NCBI RefSeq assembly: GCF_036324505.1
Contig: NC_086364.1
Coordinates: 12,058,148-12,122,147 of the forward strand
Length of the DNA stretch: 64,000 bases
Direction: 5' to 3'
DNA from: Eleginops maclovinus
Taxonomy: Eukaryota > Chordata > Actinopteri > Perciformes > Eleginopidae
Part shown: positions 1 through 35,815 of the stretch, one piece after another
Layout of the letters: every line of letters begins with the position of its first letter
Position numbering within the stretch: the first letter of the stretch is position 1
Notes under the pieces: generated by a model
The model's database searches: none
Told to the model about the DNA's origin: nothing
The model's input: the letters and a program-made list of their open reading frames with translations, nothing else
Translations under genes and position numbers: made by a program

Positions 1-168
1 TTCCTTGAGCACAGCCAGATAATCATAAACTGTTTAATCATGATGGCAAAAGTGTTGCCCCTCGGGAGCGATGAGAAGGAGACATTAGCAAACACACACT
101 GCAAACTAAGCAGGCAGTCGTGACGAGTGTAAGTGAGGGGAAGGGGTGTTTGACAGCATGATACTGAC

Positions 169-21912
<21,744 letters not shown>

Positions 21913-24900
21913 AGTGCAAAAAAAAATATTAAAGATCCTCTTTAAACTTATTTCTTAGATGATATGGCTGTTTTCTTTTATTTTCAAGCACAAAACCAAA
22001 CGTTTCATGTCCTTCTCTGCCACTCGAACAAATCAAAGTGACCAAGTCCAGCACAGCCCAGATCTGAATCGTGTTTTCTGAATAACATCAAAAACTGTCA
22101 CAGTGGTAATCTGGCAACTCAAAAATCATTAATCGCATTGTTCTCAGTGGTGATCAGTTTTAATTTTGTAGACTCTCCCCTCTGCCGTGATCCTCACCAG
22201 TCCTGCGTTTTAGTGATGAGACACCGGTCCTGCTGCTTCCCCTGAAGTTTGACGCCTCGTCGCCCATGGCGCACAACCGGATGACTGTATTTATTTTAGA
22301 GAGTTTATTGCTTTTTATCAGCCACTTATTGCAGAGACACACAGATCGCCGGCGCTGGCTTATATGTGTGGTATTATTGCTGCCCGTATGTCTCTCAGAA
22401 ATTTCCAAGCAATTTCCATAAAAGTACTCAATCTATCACGGCTCGTGTAGAGCTACGGCATCTCGGAGCGCGCACACACCGCAGATGTCTCCAGTAATTC
22501 CTCCATGGAGATTTTGGATCCAGTGATTTCAGAAGGATGGCACACTGCACTCAAAACACATCCTTCCTCAATACCTCAGTATGGTATGAAGAATGGGTTG
22601 ACATGTCAAAAAAAAACAGATGCGATCATTTGTTCCTTTCTTCACTCTTCTCCAGGCTTAGTTTTGTCAGAATGCATCATAAAAAGACACAAATTGATCA
22701 TTTCGGAGGTTCAGCCATCCTGTTCAGTGTGGGCTATTATCTTCCCATCCTCATATTTGCTGGAGTTCGACGACAAACATTGGCTTCACCACAAAGCTCC
22801 CTCTCCTTCTCTCCTTCTCTCTCCCTCTCCCTCTCCCTCTCCCTCTCCCTCTCCCTCTCCCTCTCCCTCTCTCAGTCCAGTCTATCTCTGTGGTGGTTGG
22901 ATGGTTGTTCTCCTCAGTGATTTGTCAGCACTGGAGGGTTTTGAACCTCTTATGTGCTCATCCATTATGTTTTGCCCCATGCACGCATTCACTGCGCATT
23001 TCCTTGACAGAAAACAAACGCAGCAAATTGCTCAAATGATGATGGCAGCTGAGAACAAGGCTTACAAGATCAGGGATCTTAAAATGCCACTATTAGTCAT
23101 TTTTACCTATTTCTAGCCGAACATTGTCCCTATTACTTAGCTTTTTCATGATTGAGGAGTACACTGACACCTTCCAGTGTACTTCACCTAACATTTTCTG
23201 CAGCTAGTATTTTTAGATAAAGAACATAATTAAACCTTATCCTTTTTAGGAGCTGGGCATGGCACTCACACTTTAAGATAAAATATCCTATTCCCATCAG
23301 GGACTCGCAGCTAATGGTACTAAGGAACACATTGGATGAAAGCATCTGACTGTAGGGACATTTGTGACAATGAGCTAGCATCTGTCAGGCTGGAATAAAT
23401 GTGTGCATGCGTTACAATTTATGCTAAAACAAGTGCTAGTTGTGTTGACTAGGAGTGGAGGGAATATGCTATTGTTGTTTGTGGATGGTACTGTTTCTCT
23501 TGTGATTGAGAGTATTTAACCTATGTTAAACTGTATTCAAACACACTCAGAGGTATACAGATTGTATACAATCTCATAGTCAATGTTTACGTATGTTTGC
23601 CACATTCAGTTTCATGTTTCTTGTTTTTTAGCTGTCTATTTCTGTGGAAGATCATTGTGAATAATTAAAAAAGTAGTTGAAGCCTTTTATTTTTACACTT
23701 GCTTAGCCAATATGATTGATTCTCAGACTGGATTTGGATCACCTTTGTTAAACTCAATCAAGTTGCAGCTGCATTCAGACAGTCTTGAGCTAGTTGACAT
23801 CAGGTGGGTCTTTAGTGTCTGCCGAATTTTTTACCTTTTGTCCAAATTGCTTTGGAGGACATTGTATAGCTTTTTCCTGAATCATTCTGCCATTTTTAGG
23901 TGGAATGCAATATTTCTCCAGATGGAGTTCGGGTTTCTGTGTACTATATGTGGGTACATCACAAAAATAATGTACCCATGGTTATGAGAAGGACCAGACT
24001 GGTGGTGAAGTAACAGGTGTGAAGAACAAGGCGCACTGAGAGAAGATAAGCTCACATTTTCAATTGGTTAACAGCCCACCCGGAATCAGCATGAGCGGAC
24101 TCATTACAGCATCAGCTGACCTGGAAGAGCCTTCAGACTTGACTTGAAGAGCTGGAGTCAGCTACTGGGAAACAAAACATCTGGACAGCTCTGCTTACTG
24201 CCGCTGGTGACCCTGACACAGATAAGGAGCTAAAAAAATAAACAAAAGAATGTTTGGATGGACTGTAAACTTAAGAAAGCTTCTTCCCCTGCCAGCACAG
24301 TCTCAATGCTCTCAGTAGTGTAGTGTGTGAACAGCATAAATTGTGGCACTGATAGCTTTAAACTGCTCTGAATCGAACATATTGGTGCCAAAAATAGTTT
24401 TAAAAAAAACAATTTACAGACTCGTTAAATTAGATGTCATTTAGCTGATGCCTTCATCCGAAGTGACTTACACTGTTCAATCAACCATGAAGATAAAAAC
24501 CAAAAAAAGAGTATAAGCTTTCAACGAGCCAAACTATTTTAAATGCTGGTGCATTGGCTTCAAATAGTCCAGAAATGGTTATATACTTTGATAAAGCCAT
24601 AGTAAGTGGTTGTGGAGAGTCTTGGTGAAGATCTGCTACAATGCCGCCCACTGGCTCCATCCAATGCTGGCTGGCTGAACTACAGCGCAGCAGATCCGAC
24701 CTCAGGCCTCACGCCTCAGGCGAGTCAAGCTCATTAGCCGGAAGCCGCCAGAGACAACCGTCTGCTGCCCTTTATGTGTGGTGTGTGTGTGCAGCAGGAC
24801 AAAAGCTGTGTCATGGGAAGCAGTGGTGCCACTTACAATTAACTAAAAGTCCACTTTTTCCCTGTGGTCCTCTGAACGCTTTCCCTCATTTCCCTCATGC

Positions 24901-27719
24901 CTGGGCTCTGGCAGATTGAAACAGAAGGAAAGAACGTGACCAGAAAGAAATGTAGGGCATGAACACTACCAAGTGATATTCTACATGTCAAGATATTTCC
25001 TGTATTCTGACAATAAATCAATATATTCATCATGCCAATCCTCACATGTCCTATGGTTTCATGGAGAATATGCATGGAGTGCATAACCATAAACAGACAA
25101 GTGGTCCAAACCAACTGTTTTGTTTTCTGGTGAGCATCACAGCCTCACAGAGCAGAGAGCGGGGTTATAGATTTCTAGTCCAATTTCCATCTATACTGTA
25201 ATTACTTCTGTCACAAATAGACTGGCGCTGTAAAAAGTGGTTTTCCTTTTGTCCACACGCTTTTTTCACTCTTCTCTTTTCTGCTTCAACCTAAATGAAA
25301 TCTTTAGTTTTTTCCGTACTCATGTCCAGCTGTCTGTACTTCAGAGAAAGCGAGACAGAAACAAAAACACACTGCGATGGCATTCTGATTGATGTGAAGA
25401 ATTATTGCTTTGAGCTGGGATTTTACATGCATACTGTGTAGTGCAAGAAATTTACAAACAACACAATTTTTTGAAGGTATTGAGTAAAGAAGTGCTATTT
25501 TATTTAACTAGCATCAAAATATGTTGTGTGTGTTTTACCTAAATGTGGTCGGGTGATATAATGGACATACATTTACTGTATTTACATATACACTGTGTGA
25601 CTGGATTGTGAAATGCTTTCACACAATTCAAAGATATTTAAACTACTTTTGAAATGTTATGGTAACCTTCAGAGAAAAGCAACAGCAGAAACATTATAAC
25701 TGGAGGCGAGCTGCAGAAGGTTGGAGAAGGCACGTACAGAAGCATTGCAGTAGTTCAGCTACAACACGAAGGCATTAATCATTTTGTCTGCTTCTTTAAA
25801 AGCCAAGGCCTAATTTTAGATGTGTGTTCTCAGCTGAAATAGAAAAAAAATCACAGTTTAACATACAAAGTTTGCTTGTTGCATTTATCAAAATAAGGCA
25901 AGTGGAAAATGTTATGTTGGTGAGGGTCTTAATACTCAAAAACTGCTGGTTTAATACAATCATAACTTGACAATTCAAATTTAATTTCAAAGACCCCTTT
26001 ACTTTCTTTTCAGATTTCACACAACTGTCATACTGTATTTGATTGCAATTTGCAACCTATTTGGTTTTAGATTGAAAAGAATATATCTTGACTATATTGA
26101 CCTTGAAGCATTGAATGACTCTGAAAGGACTTTACTTCCTTGCTATGACTCAGAATAAATCTGCAATTGATTTCAACTTTAAATGATTATTTTCTCCCAG
26201 GGCAGCTGTTCTAAAGTATTCAATATTGTCTCCTTGAGAGAAAATGTTAAAGTGTAGTACATGTCCTTAGAAAATGAAAAGGGATAAATGAAAATGCAGC
26301 CTGTATCTGGACGCAGAGAGAATATGTGGAAATAACTGTAATTTCCTATTTAAAGCCGATACAATCATACAACTAAAGTGTTTAATTTAAAGGCTGTTTT
26401 GGGTCTAGAAATGGTACAGAAAAATCCTAAATGAGCAACTCCAAACTGCTCATCGGAATAACAGATTAGACTATTGTTAGACTGGGAAACACTTGTAAAA
26501 TAAAAATACGATTTTTTAATGTAGTTGAATCGTGCTGTAAGGAATTTCTCTCTTAAGAACGATTAATATTTTAACCACAATTAAACATACAACTCTGATG
26601 CTTCATCAGAACGTGAGTGAGTAAGCAAAGACTCTAAGAGTCTGTAACTGCTGCATGCTAACAAAAGAAACTCACTTGCTTTCATTTCATCTCAAAAACC
26701 TTGACCAAAAAACGGAGGAAAGAAATGCCCACACACAGTGAGGTATTTTATTAATTACCCTGGGTTCTGGTCTCATGGCTCTCATATGCGCAAAACCTTG
26801 ACTAACAAGTATGCAGACTATTGGAATGAACATGGGTAATACTTTTGTGGAATGTAGGAACATTTCTAACCAGCTTCTTGTGCAACAATTCAGTAACACC
26901 AGCAGCAGTATGTAACTGTTCTTATGTGTGACCGCAGAATTACATTAAAAGGGAAATTAATTGGTAATATGTTGTTGTTTTTTTGTCTAAAGTATTATTT
27001 GATGACATAGACAATGGACCTCATGTCAAATCATCATGTATACTTTTTTAAATTTTTCATAGTCCCCCATATACAGAAGGTAAGATGGGAGTGTGCAGTG
27101 GATAGGGAAACGACTGCGGACCACAGGACTGCTCCTGTGTGGTGTGGGGGGGAAAACCTATCCTCATGCTTGAGTCAGCTTCACACTTCATTGAGTGAGC
27201 ATCTGATTTATTATCATCAACCTCGCCAAATAGATCTCTGCATTATACATTCGTATTGTGAAAGATAATTGAAATGCCAAGCAGTCTTGCTAGCTCAGTG
27301 CATGTGGATAAGAGGGTCATGCAGGCCATGGAAAAGTACAGCGTGTAATGCATTCTTGCCGTTTTAATTTTAATGTTGGTGAGTGTGTACGGTGGAGATG
27401 TAGCTTGAACTGAACATGTAAATAATGTCTCTAGCTTACAGATATTCACAGAAGGCAGGAGATTTTGCATATTGAGCCGAAAGACCATCAGCAGACTGTC
27501 TGGCCTCTGGCCCACACTGAGTCTACACATCAGGCATTAGGGAATGCTGGGAAATACATCCACTTTCTGCCAGTGGAGGGCCATGAAATATTAATTCACA
27601 CCTCTTTCCTGACAGTGTGCAATAGTCTGGCAGTTACTGTGTATGTGTGTCTCAACATGTCTGTCTGACCGCATGTAGGACAATGAAAATTCAATTGAAG
27701 GTGCTGTGATGTAGGTGTA
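21913..27719. other. Upstream flank of pde4a, no gene recognised
   Basis: The first 500-600 bp above the pde4a A4-type start codon is relatively GC-rich with CpG-containing patches (near 22,160-22,510) and is the likely promoter and 5' leader region. The rest is AT-rich intergenic sequence with a pyrimidine hexamer repeat (22,819-22,873) and a short stretch near 24,431-24,476 (TTTAGCTGATGCCTTCATCC) that resembles a common fish interspersed repeat. Open frames here are not supported by motifs. Confidence 0.5.
22819..22873. repeat. (CTCCCT)n polypyrimidine repeat
   Basis: About nine tandem CTCCCT hexamers, flanked by CTCCTT-rich sequence from 22,798. It is a pure pyrimidine strand about 0.9 kb upstream of the pde4a A4-type start codon. 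The Pro/Ser- and Leu/Ser-rich frames across it are artefacts. Confidence 0.92.
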
Positions 27720-28912
27720 GTGGAGAAAAATAAGAATTTGATCCCCTGCCAATTTAGTTAGTTTACCAACTTACAAAGAAATGAACAGTCTGTAATTTTT
27801 ATGGTAGGTTTATTTATCAGTGAGAGACAGAATATCAAAAACTAAAATCCAGAAATGTAGATTAAATGCAAATTCTTTTGCATTTAATTGGGGGAAATAA
27901 GTATTTGATCCCCTTGCAAAACATGCCTTAGTTCTTGGTGGAGAAAGCCTTGTTGGACAGCACAGAGGTCAGACGTTTCTTTCAGTTGGTCACCAGGTCA
28001 CATCTCAGGAGGGATTTTGGTCCACTCCTCTCTGCAGATTCTCTCCAAATCCTTAAGGTTTGGAGGCTGATGCTTGGCTACTGGAAGCTTCTGCTCCCTC
28101 CAAAGATGTTCTATGGGATGGAGGTCCGGAAACTTAAGGGGCTTCTTCTGTAGCCACTCCTTAGTTGCCTTGGCCGTATGTTTTGGGTCATTGTCGTGCT
28201 GAAAGACCTATCCATGTCCTATTTTCCATGTCCTCACTGAGGGAAGGAGGTTATCATCCAATATTTGACACATGGCCCCCTCCATCATACCCTCGATGCG
28301 GTGAATCTCCGTGTCCCCTTAGCAGACTCCATGCTTGACGCTGGGGATGGTGTTTTGGGGGTCATAGGCAGCAGTTCTCTTCCTCCAAACACGACATATC
28401 AAATTGATGCTAAAGATCTTGATTTTGGTCTCATCTGACCACATGTCCTTCCCATAAGCCTTCTCTGAATCATTCAGAGGATCACTGGTAGGGGCGCTGC
28501 AGGATTTTAATCCATTACGGGGCAGTGTTACCAATAGTTTTCTTGGTGACTGGGGTCCCAACTGCCTTCAGATCATTAACAAGTCCCTGCTGTGTAGTTA
28601 TTGGCTGATCCCTCACCTTATCCAGGTAACGAGTTGATATCAGGAGTACTTTCTTAAAGCGAGAGGACTTGTTTCACTGGTCCGTGGGAGCCAGAAGCCT
28701 TGTTGGTTGCAAGGGGATCAAATACTTATTTCCCCCAATTAAACGCAAATCAATTTATATCTTTTTTATGTACATTTCTGGATTTATTTATTTTTTATAT
28801 TCTGTCTCACTGTTAAAATAAACCTTCCATAACAATGACAGACTGTTCATTTCTTTGTAAGTGGGTAAACTAACTAAATTGGCAGGGGATCAAATACTTA
28901 TTTCCTCCACTG
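27720..28912 (-). mobile_element. Decayed Tc1/mariner element
   Basis: The ends are inverted repeats: TTTGATCCCCTGCCAATTTA on the left and the reverse complement around 28,878-28,905 on the right. The terminal motif is GTGGAG...CTCCACTG. A second internal inverted repeat (ATTAAATGCAAATTC... near 27,861; reverse complement near 28,740) fits the long-inverted-repeat type of Tc1 element. The minus strand between holds transposase remnants, including [11 protein letters not shown] and NTIPSVKHG, which surround the first catalytic Asp, but the frame is broken by indels. The flanking TA target duplication is not intact on both sides. It is clearly older than the other two long copies. Confidence 0.8.
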
Positions 28913-31911
28913 AATGTGTGATAGGAATATAGGCATTAGACGTGGTTGCAGTAATATGTAACAGTGATTCAGCAAGCTAGTGGGTCATTTATATTAGGTG
29001 TGATAAAGGATTCCTAAAATAACTTCAGATTGTCTTTTTCTTTTTCTGTGGAGGTGCAGCGGTGTGGGCGTAATGTCCTCCTGTCCACACTGTATGTGTG
29101 TTAACACAAATCCTACACACACTGAACAACACAATCATTCAGAAGTGATTCTATGTGCTCTCAAGCAGCACAAGCGTGCCACCACTTTTCGCCTCATTTT
29201 GTCTTAAGTAATGTTCTTGTATTTATCCAGACCAATCAGATCTTTCTGAAATGTGTCTCCAGTAGAAGGCAGAGGAGGAGTTAGATGGGAAATGTTGCAT
29301 TAGGGAGGCAAGGTTTCACTTTAGGGACGAGATGAGGACCAGGGAGACTTCAAATGATTTGATAACTAGATTTGAAAGCTTCTTGAAACTTCTAGTAATG
29401 ATGTTGCGGAGCTGTAAGGGCAACTGGAGATGAGAAACAATTGTCAGAAAGACCGCAAGGTTGAGCTCCCACAATGCACTTTAATGGGCACTGGTCTGTG
29501 ATATGTTATTGGTGAAACCGGGCACAATGGAAGTAGAAGAGCAGGGGGAAAAAAAACATTTAAAGTACCCATCACGCATTACTGTAACCACATTAATTAT
29601 GCAAATTTCAAAAACGAATCCATTAGTTTTATTTGAAAAGTCTAATCTGTGATTTACTACTTGCCAGTTAAACAGCACCATAACTTATCAACACTTGTAT
29701 TTAAAGGCTATGTTGTGTGTCTGTCATCATAATTAAAGACCCTTCAATCAATGTGGGGGTGATGGCAGGTTTCAGTAAATGTAATTCTTAGATAAAAAAC
29801 ACAGAATAATAAATGCATGGTTTAGAGATAGCGTGTTCTTACAATAAAGTGTAATTCAATCGTAATCATGTAAGAGACAAGTGGCAGGAAGGAAATAAGA
29901 GAGGCATGAGAGCTGTGCTCCTAGATAAAAGGCTATTAATGATAAAGGATATGATTCTGGACAGGAGATGATTCAACAGGGAGGACGACAGGAGATGATT
30001 CTAGAAGAGATAAGATAAGGTTTTGGTGTGGTGGAAAGATAAAAAAAAAACCCTCTACATTACCTTGCTTGTGCATTTAAATGAAACCCTCAGCTTGATG
30101 GTTTAAAACACACTGCTACAGTCAATGGCTGATGCTGGAAAAATGAAATATTCAAAATTAAATGTAAGCATGTCTTGCCAGAAAATGACTATATGTATGA
30201 TGTTTTCTCAGTGCATCAGAACACTGTGTTGGGAAACATAGCTTTTGTTTCCCCACAAAGGCGTTATCTTATTTTATACAGTGATACTATTACACAGGAG
30301 ATTGACTGGAAAAGATGAAAATGAAGAGTGTAACAATAGCCAAGCTTATTTCAGGGGGATAAGGGTTCATGTTCTGGCTTGGAATTTAATTCCCTGCTAT
30401 AATATAATCTTGTTTGGCTGTAAGCACGAGCACCGTTCAAACTGAGTGGCTTTCACCCTCGCCTGAATTTAGCAGAAGGCAGCTCTCTCCTGTGCTATGG
30501 AGATGTTTTACTGTTTTATAGACTGTTTGTCACAGGGGGAGTGGGCTGCTTTCTATGACTAATCCCGCTATAAACAGCACTTGTGACATACCCTTTTTGG
30601 TTACTCTTTGTTTCTTGTATATGGAATAGAGCTGTAATCACTGCACATGTGAATTTAGTGTTATACAAGTAGCTTACAGTGAATCTGTTTTTTACACATG
30701 GCAGTAAATGTAAGTAACAGTTACATTTCCAGCACACAGAAAGCTCCAGAAATAAAAGTACCCCTTGATTTGTGTGTGTGGTGGGTGATAAATGATGCTG
30801 CAGTGATCTGCCGTCAGAGCTCTCCCTCTGTATTTGGGAAATTGCATGTTTCTGCAGCATTCAACAGCAACTGTGCAGGGTGACTGTGTGGGTGGAAATC
30901 ATGAAAGGCAGAAATCTAAATGTGTCTGACACAGCGTCCACCAAGCCTCGGCGGATCCCTCTGAGAACTCTAGGTAGACTGGCTGCAGGTATGAGAACAT
31001 AATTCAAGGGTGCCTGAAGAATTACAGACAAATATTACAGAAATATACCCAATGACTGGGTAAAACACATTAGTATAGTGCCAGCAGGTCCCCAAAACAA
31101 CCCATCATTCCTTCACTACATACTAATTTTCCTTTAAATATTAATGATTTAAAAAATAAAGTTCTCTGTTGGGCATCACAACAGACCTATAGCCATAAAA
31201 TGTTGCTGGCTGAGAAATGTCAGAAACATTATCCAATGGTAAAAAACAACAAAATGCATACTTTTATGACCAATGTACTGCAGCTGTGTTTCTGCCCATC
31301 AGGGGAAAGCTTCATCGGCTCAAGGCTCAGCAGGTCCACATGAATAACGACTAATAAAAACCCTTCATCCTGATGGTTGCTGAGAGGAACAGGAGCTCTT
31401 TTCCCTGTCTCCTGCCCCCTAGCCCCTCAGTGTGAAGGGTGAGAGACAGTAATGCTAAGGGCCAATCACCTCAGCAGACCACTTTAAACTCAGTTTGACA
31501 TGCCATTACCTTCAGGCTCTGCTCAACAGAAAGTACTGGGCCTATGAGAACATAGCTGAATTATTTCAGCTCTTTTTCACTTTTAATACATTTGAGTGTC
31601 ATCAGCCTCAAGTCTCACTCTATGCAAAAATGTATTTCATTTCTCCCACTGACATCCCGTTTGCTTGTTTGCATTTCTTAAGCAGCCTGTTATCAGCCTT
31701 TATGGCTGACTGGCTGAGATTGTTAAATTATTCATTCAGGGAGTACAATGCATCCTCTCAGCAATAACTTGTTTACCATTCATACAGGTCACATTCACAG
31801 CATCAACGCTCTGATAGAGGCACATCGTCTGCCTGGTGACATGTATGCCAAGAATGCTGCAAAGTCTAAGGCTATTATGAAGTCTGGCATAAGGTTATTG
31901 GGCATTATGTA

Positions 31912-33371
31912 CAGTGTGGAGAACAAGTATTTGATACACTGCCGATTTTGCAGGTTTTCCCCACTTACAAAGCATGTAGAGGTCTGTTTTTATCATAGGT
32001 ACACTTCAACTGTGAGTGACGGAATCTAAAACAAAAATCCAGAAAATCACATTGTATGATTTTTAAATAATTAAATTGCATTTTATTGCATGACAAGTAT
32101 TTGTTACCTGTATAAAAGAGACCTGTCCACACACTCAATCAACAGACTGCAACCTCTCCACAATGACCAAGACCAGAGAGCTGTGTAAGGACAGGGATGG
32201 AATTGTAGACCTGCACAAGGCTGGGATGGGCTACAGGACAATAGGCAAGCAGCTTGGTGAGAAAACAACTGCTGGCGCAATTATTCGAAAATGGAAGAAG
32301 TTCAAGATGACGGTCAATCTCCCTCGGTCTGGGGCTCCATGCAAGATCTCACCTCGTGGGGCATCAATGATCATGAGGAAGGTGAGGGATCAGCCCAGAA
32401 CTACACGGCAGGACCTGGTCAATGACCTGAAGAGAGCTGGGACCACAGTCTCAAAGAAAACCATTAGTAACACTACGCCGTCATGCACGCAAGATCCCCC
32501 TGCTCAAGCCAGCGCATGTCCTGGCCCATCTGAAGTTTGCCAATGACTATCTTGATGATCAAGAGGAGGAATGGGAGAAGCTCATGTGGTCTGATGAGAC
32601 AAAAATTGAGCTTTTTGGTCTAAACTCCACTCGCCGTGTTTGGAGGACAAAGAAGGATGAGTACAACCCCAAGAACACCATCCCAACCGTGAAGCATGGA
32701 GGTAGAAACATCATTCTTTGGGGATGCTTTTCTGCAAAGGGGACAGGACGACTGCACCGTATCGAGGGGAGGAGGGATGGGGCCATGTATCGCGAGATCT
32801 TGGCCAACAACATCCTTCCCTCAGTAAGAGCATTGAAGATGGGTCGTGGCTGGGTCTTCCAGCATGACAACGACCCAAAACACACAGCCAGGGCAACTAA
32901 GGAGTGGCTCCGTAAGAAGCATCTCAAGGTCCTGGAGTGGCCTAGCCAGTCTCCAGACCTGAACCCAATAGAAAAATCTTTGGAGGTAGCTGAAAGTCCG
33001 TATTGCCCAGTGACAGCCCCGAAACCTGAAGGATCTGGAGAACATCTGTATGGAGGAGTGGGCCAAAATCCCTGCTGCAGTGTGTGCAAACCTGGTCAAG
33101 AACTACAGCAAACGTCTGCTCTGTGCAATTGCAAACAAAGGTTTCTGTAACAAATATTAAGTTCTGTTTTTCTGATGTATCAAATACTTATGTTATGCAA
33201 TAAAATGCAAATTAATTACTTAAAAATCATACAATGATTTTCTGGATTTTTGTTTTAGATTCCGTCTCTCACAGTTGAAGAGTACCCATGATAAAAACAG
33301 ACCTCTACATGCTTTGTAAGTGGGAAAACCTGCAAAATCGTCAGTGTATCAAATACTTGTTCTCCCCACTG
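31912..33371 (+). mobile_element. Tc1/mariner element, copy 1 (plus orientation)
   Basis: The element is bounded by CAGTGTGGAGAACAAGTATT at the left and its near reverse complement ending CTCCCCACTG at the right, with TA on both sides (31910-31911 and 33372-33373) as the expected target duplication. The terminal inverted repeats extend inward for about 200 bp, through a shared ATCATACAATG block. About 1.46 kb long, with one transposase frame on the plus strand. Closely related to the copy at 45,935-47,519, which is inverted relative to it. Confidence 0.93.
32163..33150 (+). pseudogene. Tc1 transposase, frameshifted (copy 1)
   Basis: The frame starts at ATG 32163 with [20 protein letters not shown], a paired-like helix-turn-helix ([12 protein letters not shown]), and a basic stretch. 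It is intact to about 32,470, where small deletions shift the frame; the second copy has about 20 more bases at this point. The catalytic half resumes from about 32,584 with [11 protein letters not shown] (first Asp), [12 protein letters not shown] (second Asp) and SPDLNPIE (Glu of DD34E). An extra A near 32,970 then shifts the frame again, just before a TAG that is also present in copy 2. It cannot encode an active enzyme as it stands. Confidence 0.9.
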
Positions 33372-33373
33372 TA

Positions 33374-35815
33374 CATCATGAAACACTAATACTGTTAATT
33401 TATTCGCTCATATCGGTCGACAAAATTAGTTTCCAATTAAATGTACAAGCAGATGTTTTGTATTCCCCTTTTGTTTACTTCATGCTGTTCCTCAACATCT
33501 GTCTTCAAGGTTGTAGAAGCATTAGTTTTATGGTTGGTTGCCAATCCAATAAAGCAAAACATCCGGCTGTGCATGCAGTCATTGTTGATTGAGAGGAGGC
33601 ATATCAGTTCTGGTTCATTACTCACATAATCAGCCAAAAGATGAATACGATAACCACTGTGTGCCTCTTTGTGCAGCTCAAAATACGTTAGTTGGCCTAT
33701 AAATGGTTGTGCAACTCAAATGTTTTGTTGCTTTTATGCCAGCATCCATGAAGGATGATAAGGGGGCCAAAGGCATTTGCATTACCCTGCTCTAAAAAGG
33801 TGGGGATTTCTTTTTCCTTTACCTTCTGATTGTAAGTATACATTTAGAAAAAGGTTTTTAATTGATTACAAGTCATTTAAAGATGTTACAAAGTAGCTGG
33901 CAAATATTAAATAATTAAGACTGAGGGATTACAAATAATCTATGCAGCCATTTGCATCACAACTCTCAGGGTAGAAATGTTAATCATGATTATGTAAATC
34001 TGTTAAGGGGTCACTTGGAATCAATTTGGAACCCTCTGCTCTTAATTTGGGAATAAAGACTCCAAAAATGAACCCCCTAAAGGCAGTTGTGCATTAAGCA
34101 GAAATAATGTGCTTTTGGAAAATGTTGAACCAAAACAAGTCAAAACTTTTGGAGAAAAAGTACAAAGATATTATATTAACCCCAAAAGCAGATTGTCGTA
34201 TAGCTAAATTCTGCAGTAAAGCTCAAGCCAAAAATAACGAAATGACAACAAAATAAGTTTAAATAACATTTACTTGCTCTCATCACACATACAGAGACAA
34301 CAATGGCACAGGTGAGTAGATGGCAGTATCAAAATGAATGATCACAGTACAGCTGCATCTCTTGGTCCATACACAACATGGGTAGCCTGCGCTGGTGCCA
34401 CTCAGCCGTCCCACATACCGCCAAACAACAAACACGAGGAGCAGCAAATTCATTCAAAACACCAGACCAGAGGCAGGTATGATTAAAGAAAAACAAAAGT
34501 TTTGGACTCTGGAAAAGTATCAAGCTTAACTATATACACAGCAAAAAACACAGAAAAGGTATGTGTAGATGTAAGCCAACACAGGGCAGGATGATATCAC
34601 AGAAAACACTGTTAAGGCTCAAGTGTAGCTGCATTTCCTAGCAGAAGTCAGAGGTAATGGGTTTTCACAATCAAACTGTCAACCAGATAGATTTTTTTTA
34701 AAAAGAGAGAAAGAAAAAACACAGACAGTCATGTCACTGACCAGTCACCTGCCACCAGCTTCCATTAGTACATCTTAAACGCAAAGGGATGGCACACAGC
34801 ACATGTCCATTGGTCCATCAACCAAACCAGAGGTGTGGTGTTCGGACTTTACAAAACAGAACTCACAAACACAGAAAACATTTAACCCCTTGACATACGG
34901 GTGAGAGGAGACTTAAGAATGGTATTGTATAGAGGTGAGAACAGATAAGGATCGTGACCTCCAAGTGCATCACTCAACCAGTGTAGAGAACAGACTCCGT
35001 AAACAAGTTGGAGGGTGTGAATCAAAGGACAAACAACGTGGAAAAGATTAGGCTTGAGAAAATATGCCAGAAGGTAAAAGCTTCAGTGTTATTATACACA
35101 GGCTGGCACATACAGCTGTCATTGGTGGATGGAAAGCTGCATGTTAACCAATTAAATTAGGCCTGAATCCAGAAAGAGTTATAAAGCAAAATATACAACC
35201 CTGTGAAAAGAAAAAAAAACAAAACACCATCTCTATAAACAAACTACTTAACTTTTTACATGAAATTATGAAGGCCATTTAAAAAAAAAAAAGTACAACT
35301 TTTTAATTAAAGCTTGTTTTAAATACTACAAAGTCCCTTTAGCAGAAATTGTGGACAGCCTCACTTGACATTATAAAAAGCAGCCTATGGCCGCCATTGA
35401 AAACTGGCCAAACTATCTGTAGCTCTGCTGATACGGCACACTCACAGGAATAAAAAATGATCAAGAGAAAATACTTCATTTGCTTGTTAACCATTTCTTT
35501 TTTCTCACTGTACAAGTCTTTCAACAGTAAATTAAAAGTCAAATAAAAAAAAAAAAAGGAAAAAGTAAAAACTTTACCAACACACTAAATTCATATATAC
35601 ACAACAGAAAAAAATACAACCACCAAGAATTCCAATGAAGTGACAACTGTCCAGATAACAGGCAGCACTCCCCGACCCTCCAGGGGTCCCTCACAGGAGT
35701 ACAAAGACAAATCCAATGACCACCACGCTATAAAGTTCACTAAAGGAGACCGGAGGAGATGCCACTGTCCTGGCTGCTGAATGGCTACTCCTACACGAGA
35801 AGCATTCAGCTGTAC
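33374..35815. other. Intergenic sequence and probable raver1 3' untranslated region
   Basis: No gene motifs are seen. The part nearest the raver1 stop codon (about 34,260-35,815) is likely its long 3' untranslated region: it is rich in A runs on the plus strand (T runs in the transcript). I cannot place the polyadenylation site with confidence; no clear AATAAA is present on the minus strand, only ATTAAA-like variants (for example near 35,301). Confidence 0.45.

Noticed and set aside
22505..23116. A 203-aa plus-strand frame beside the pde4a upstream region
   Set aside because: It runs through the CTCCCT repeat, has no recognised domain, and lacks splice or homology support.
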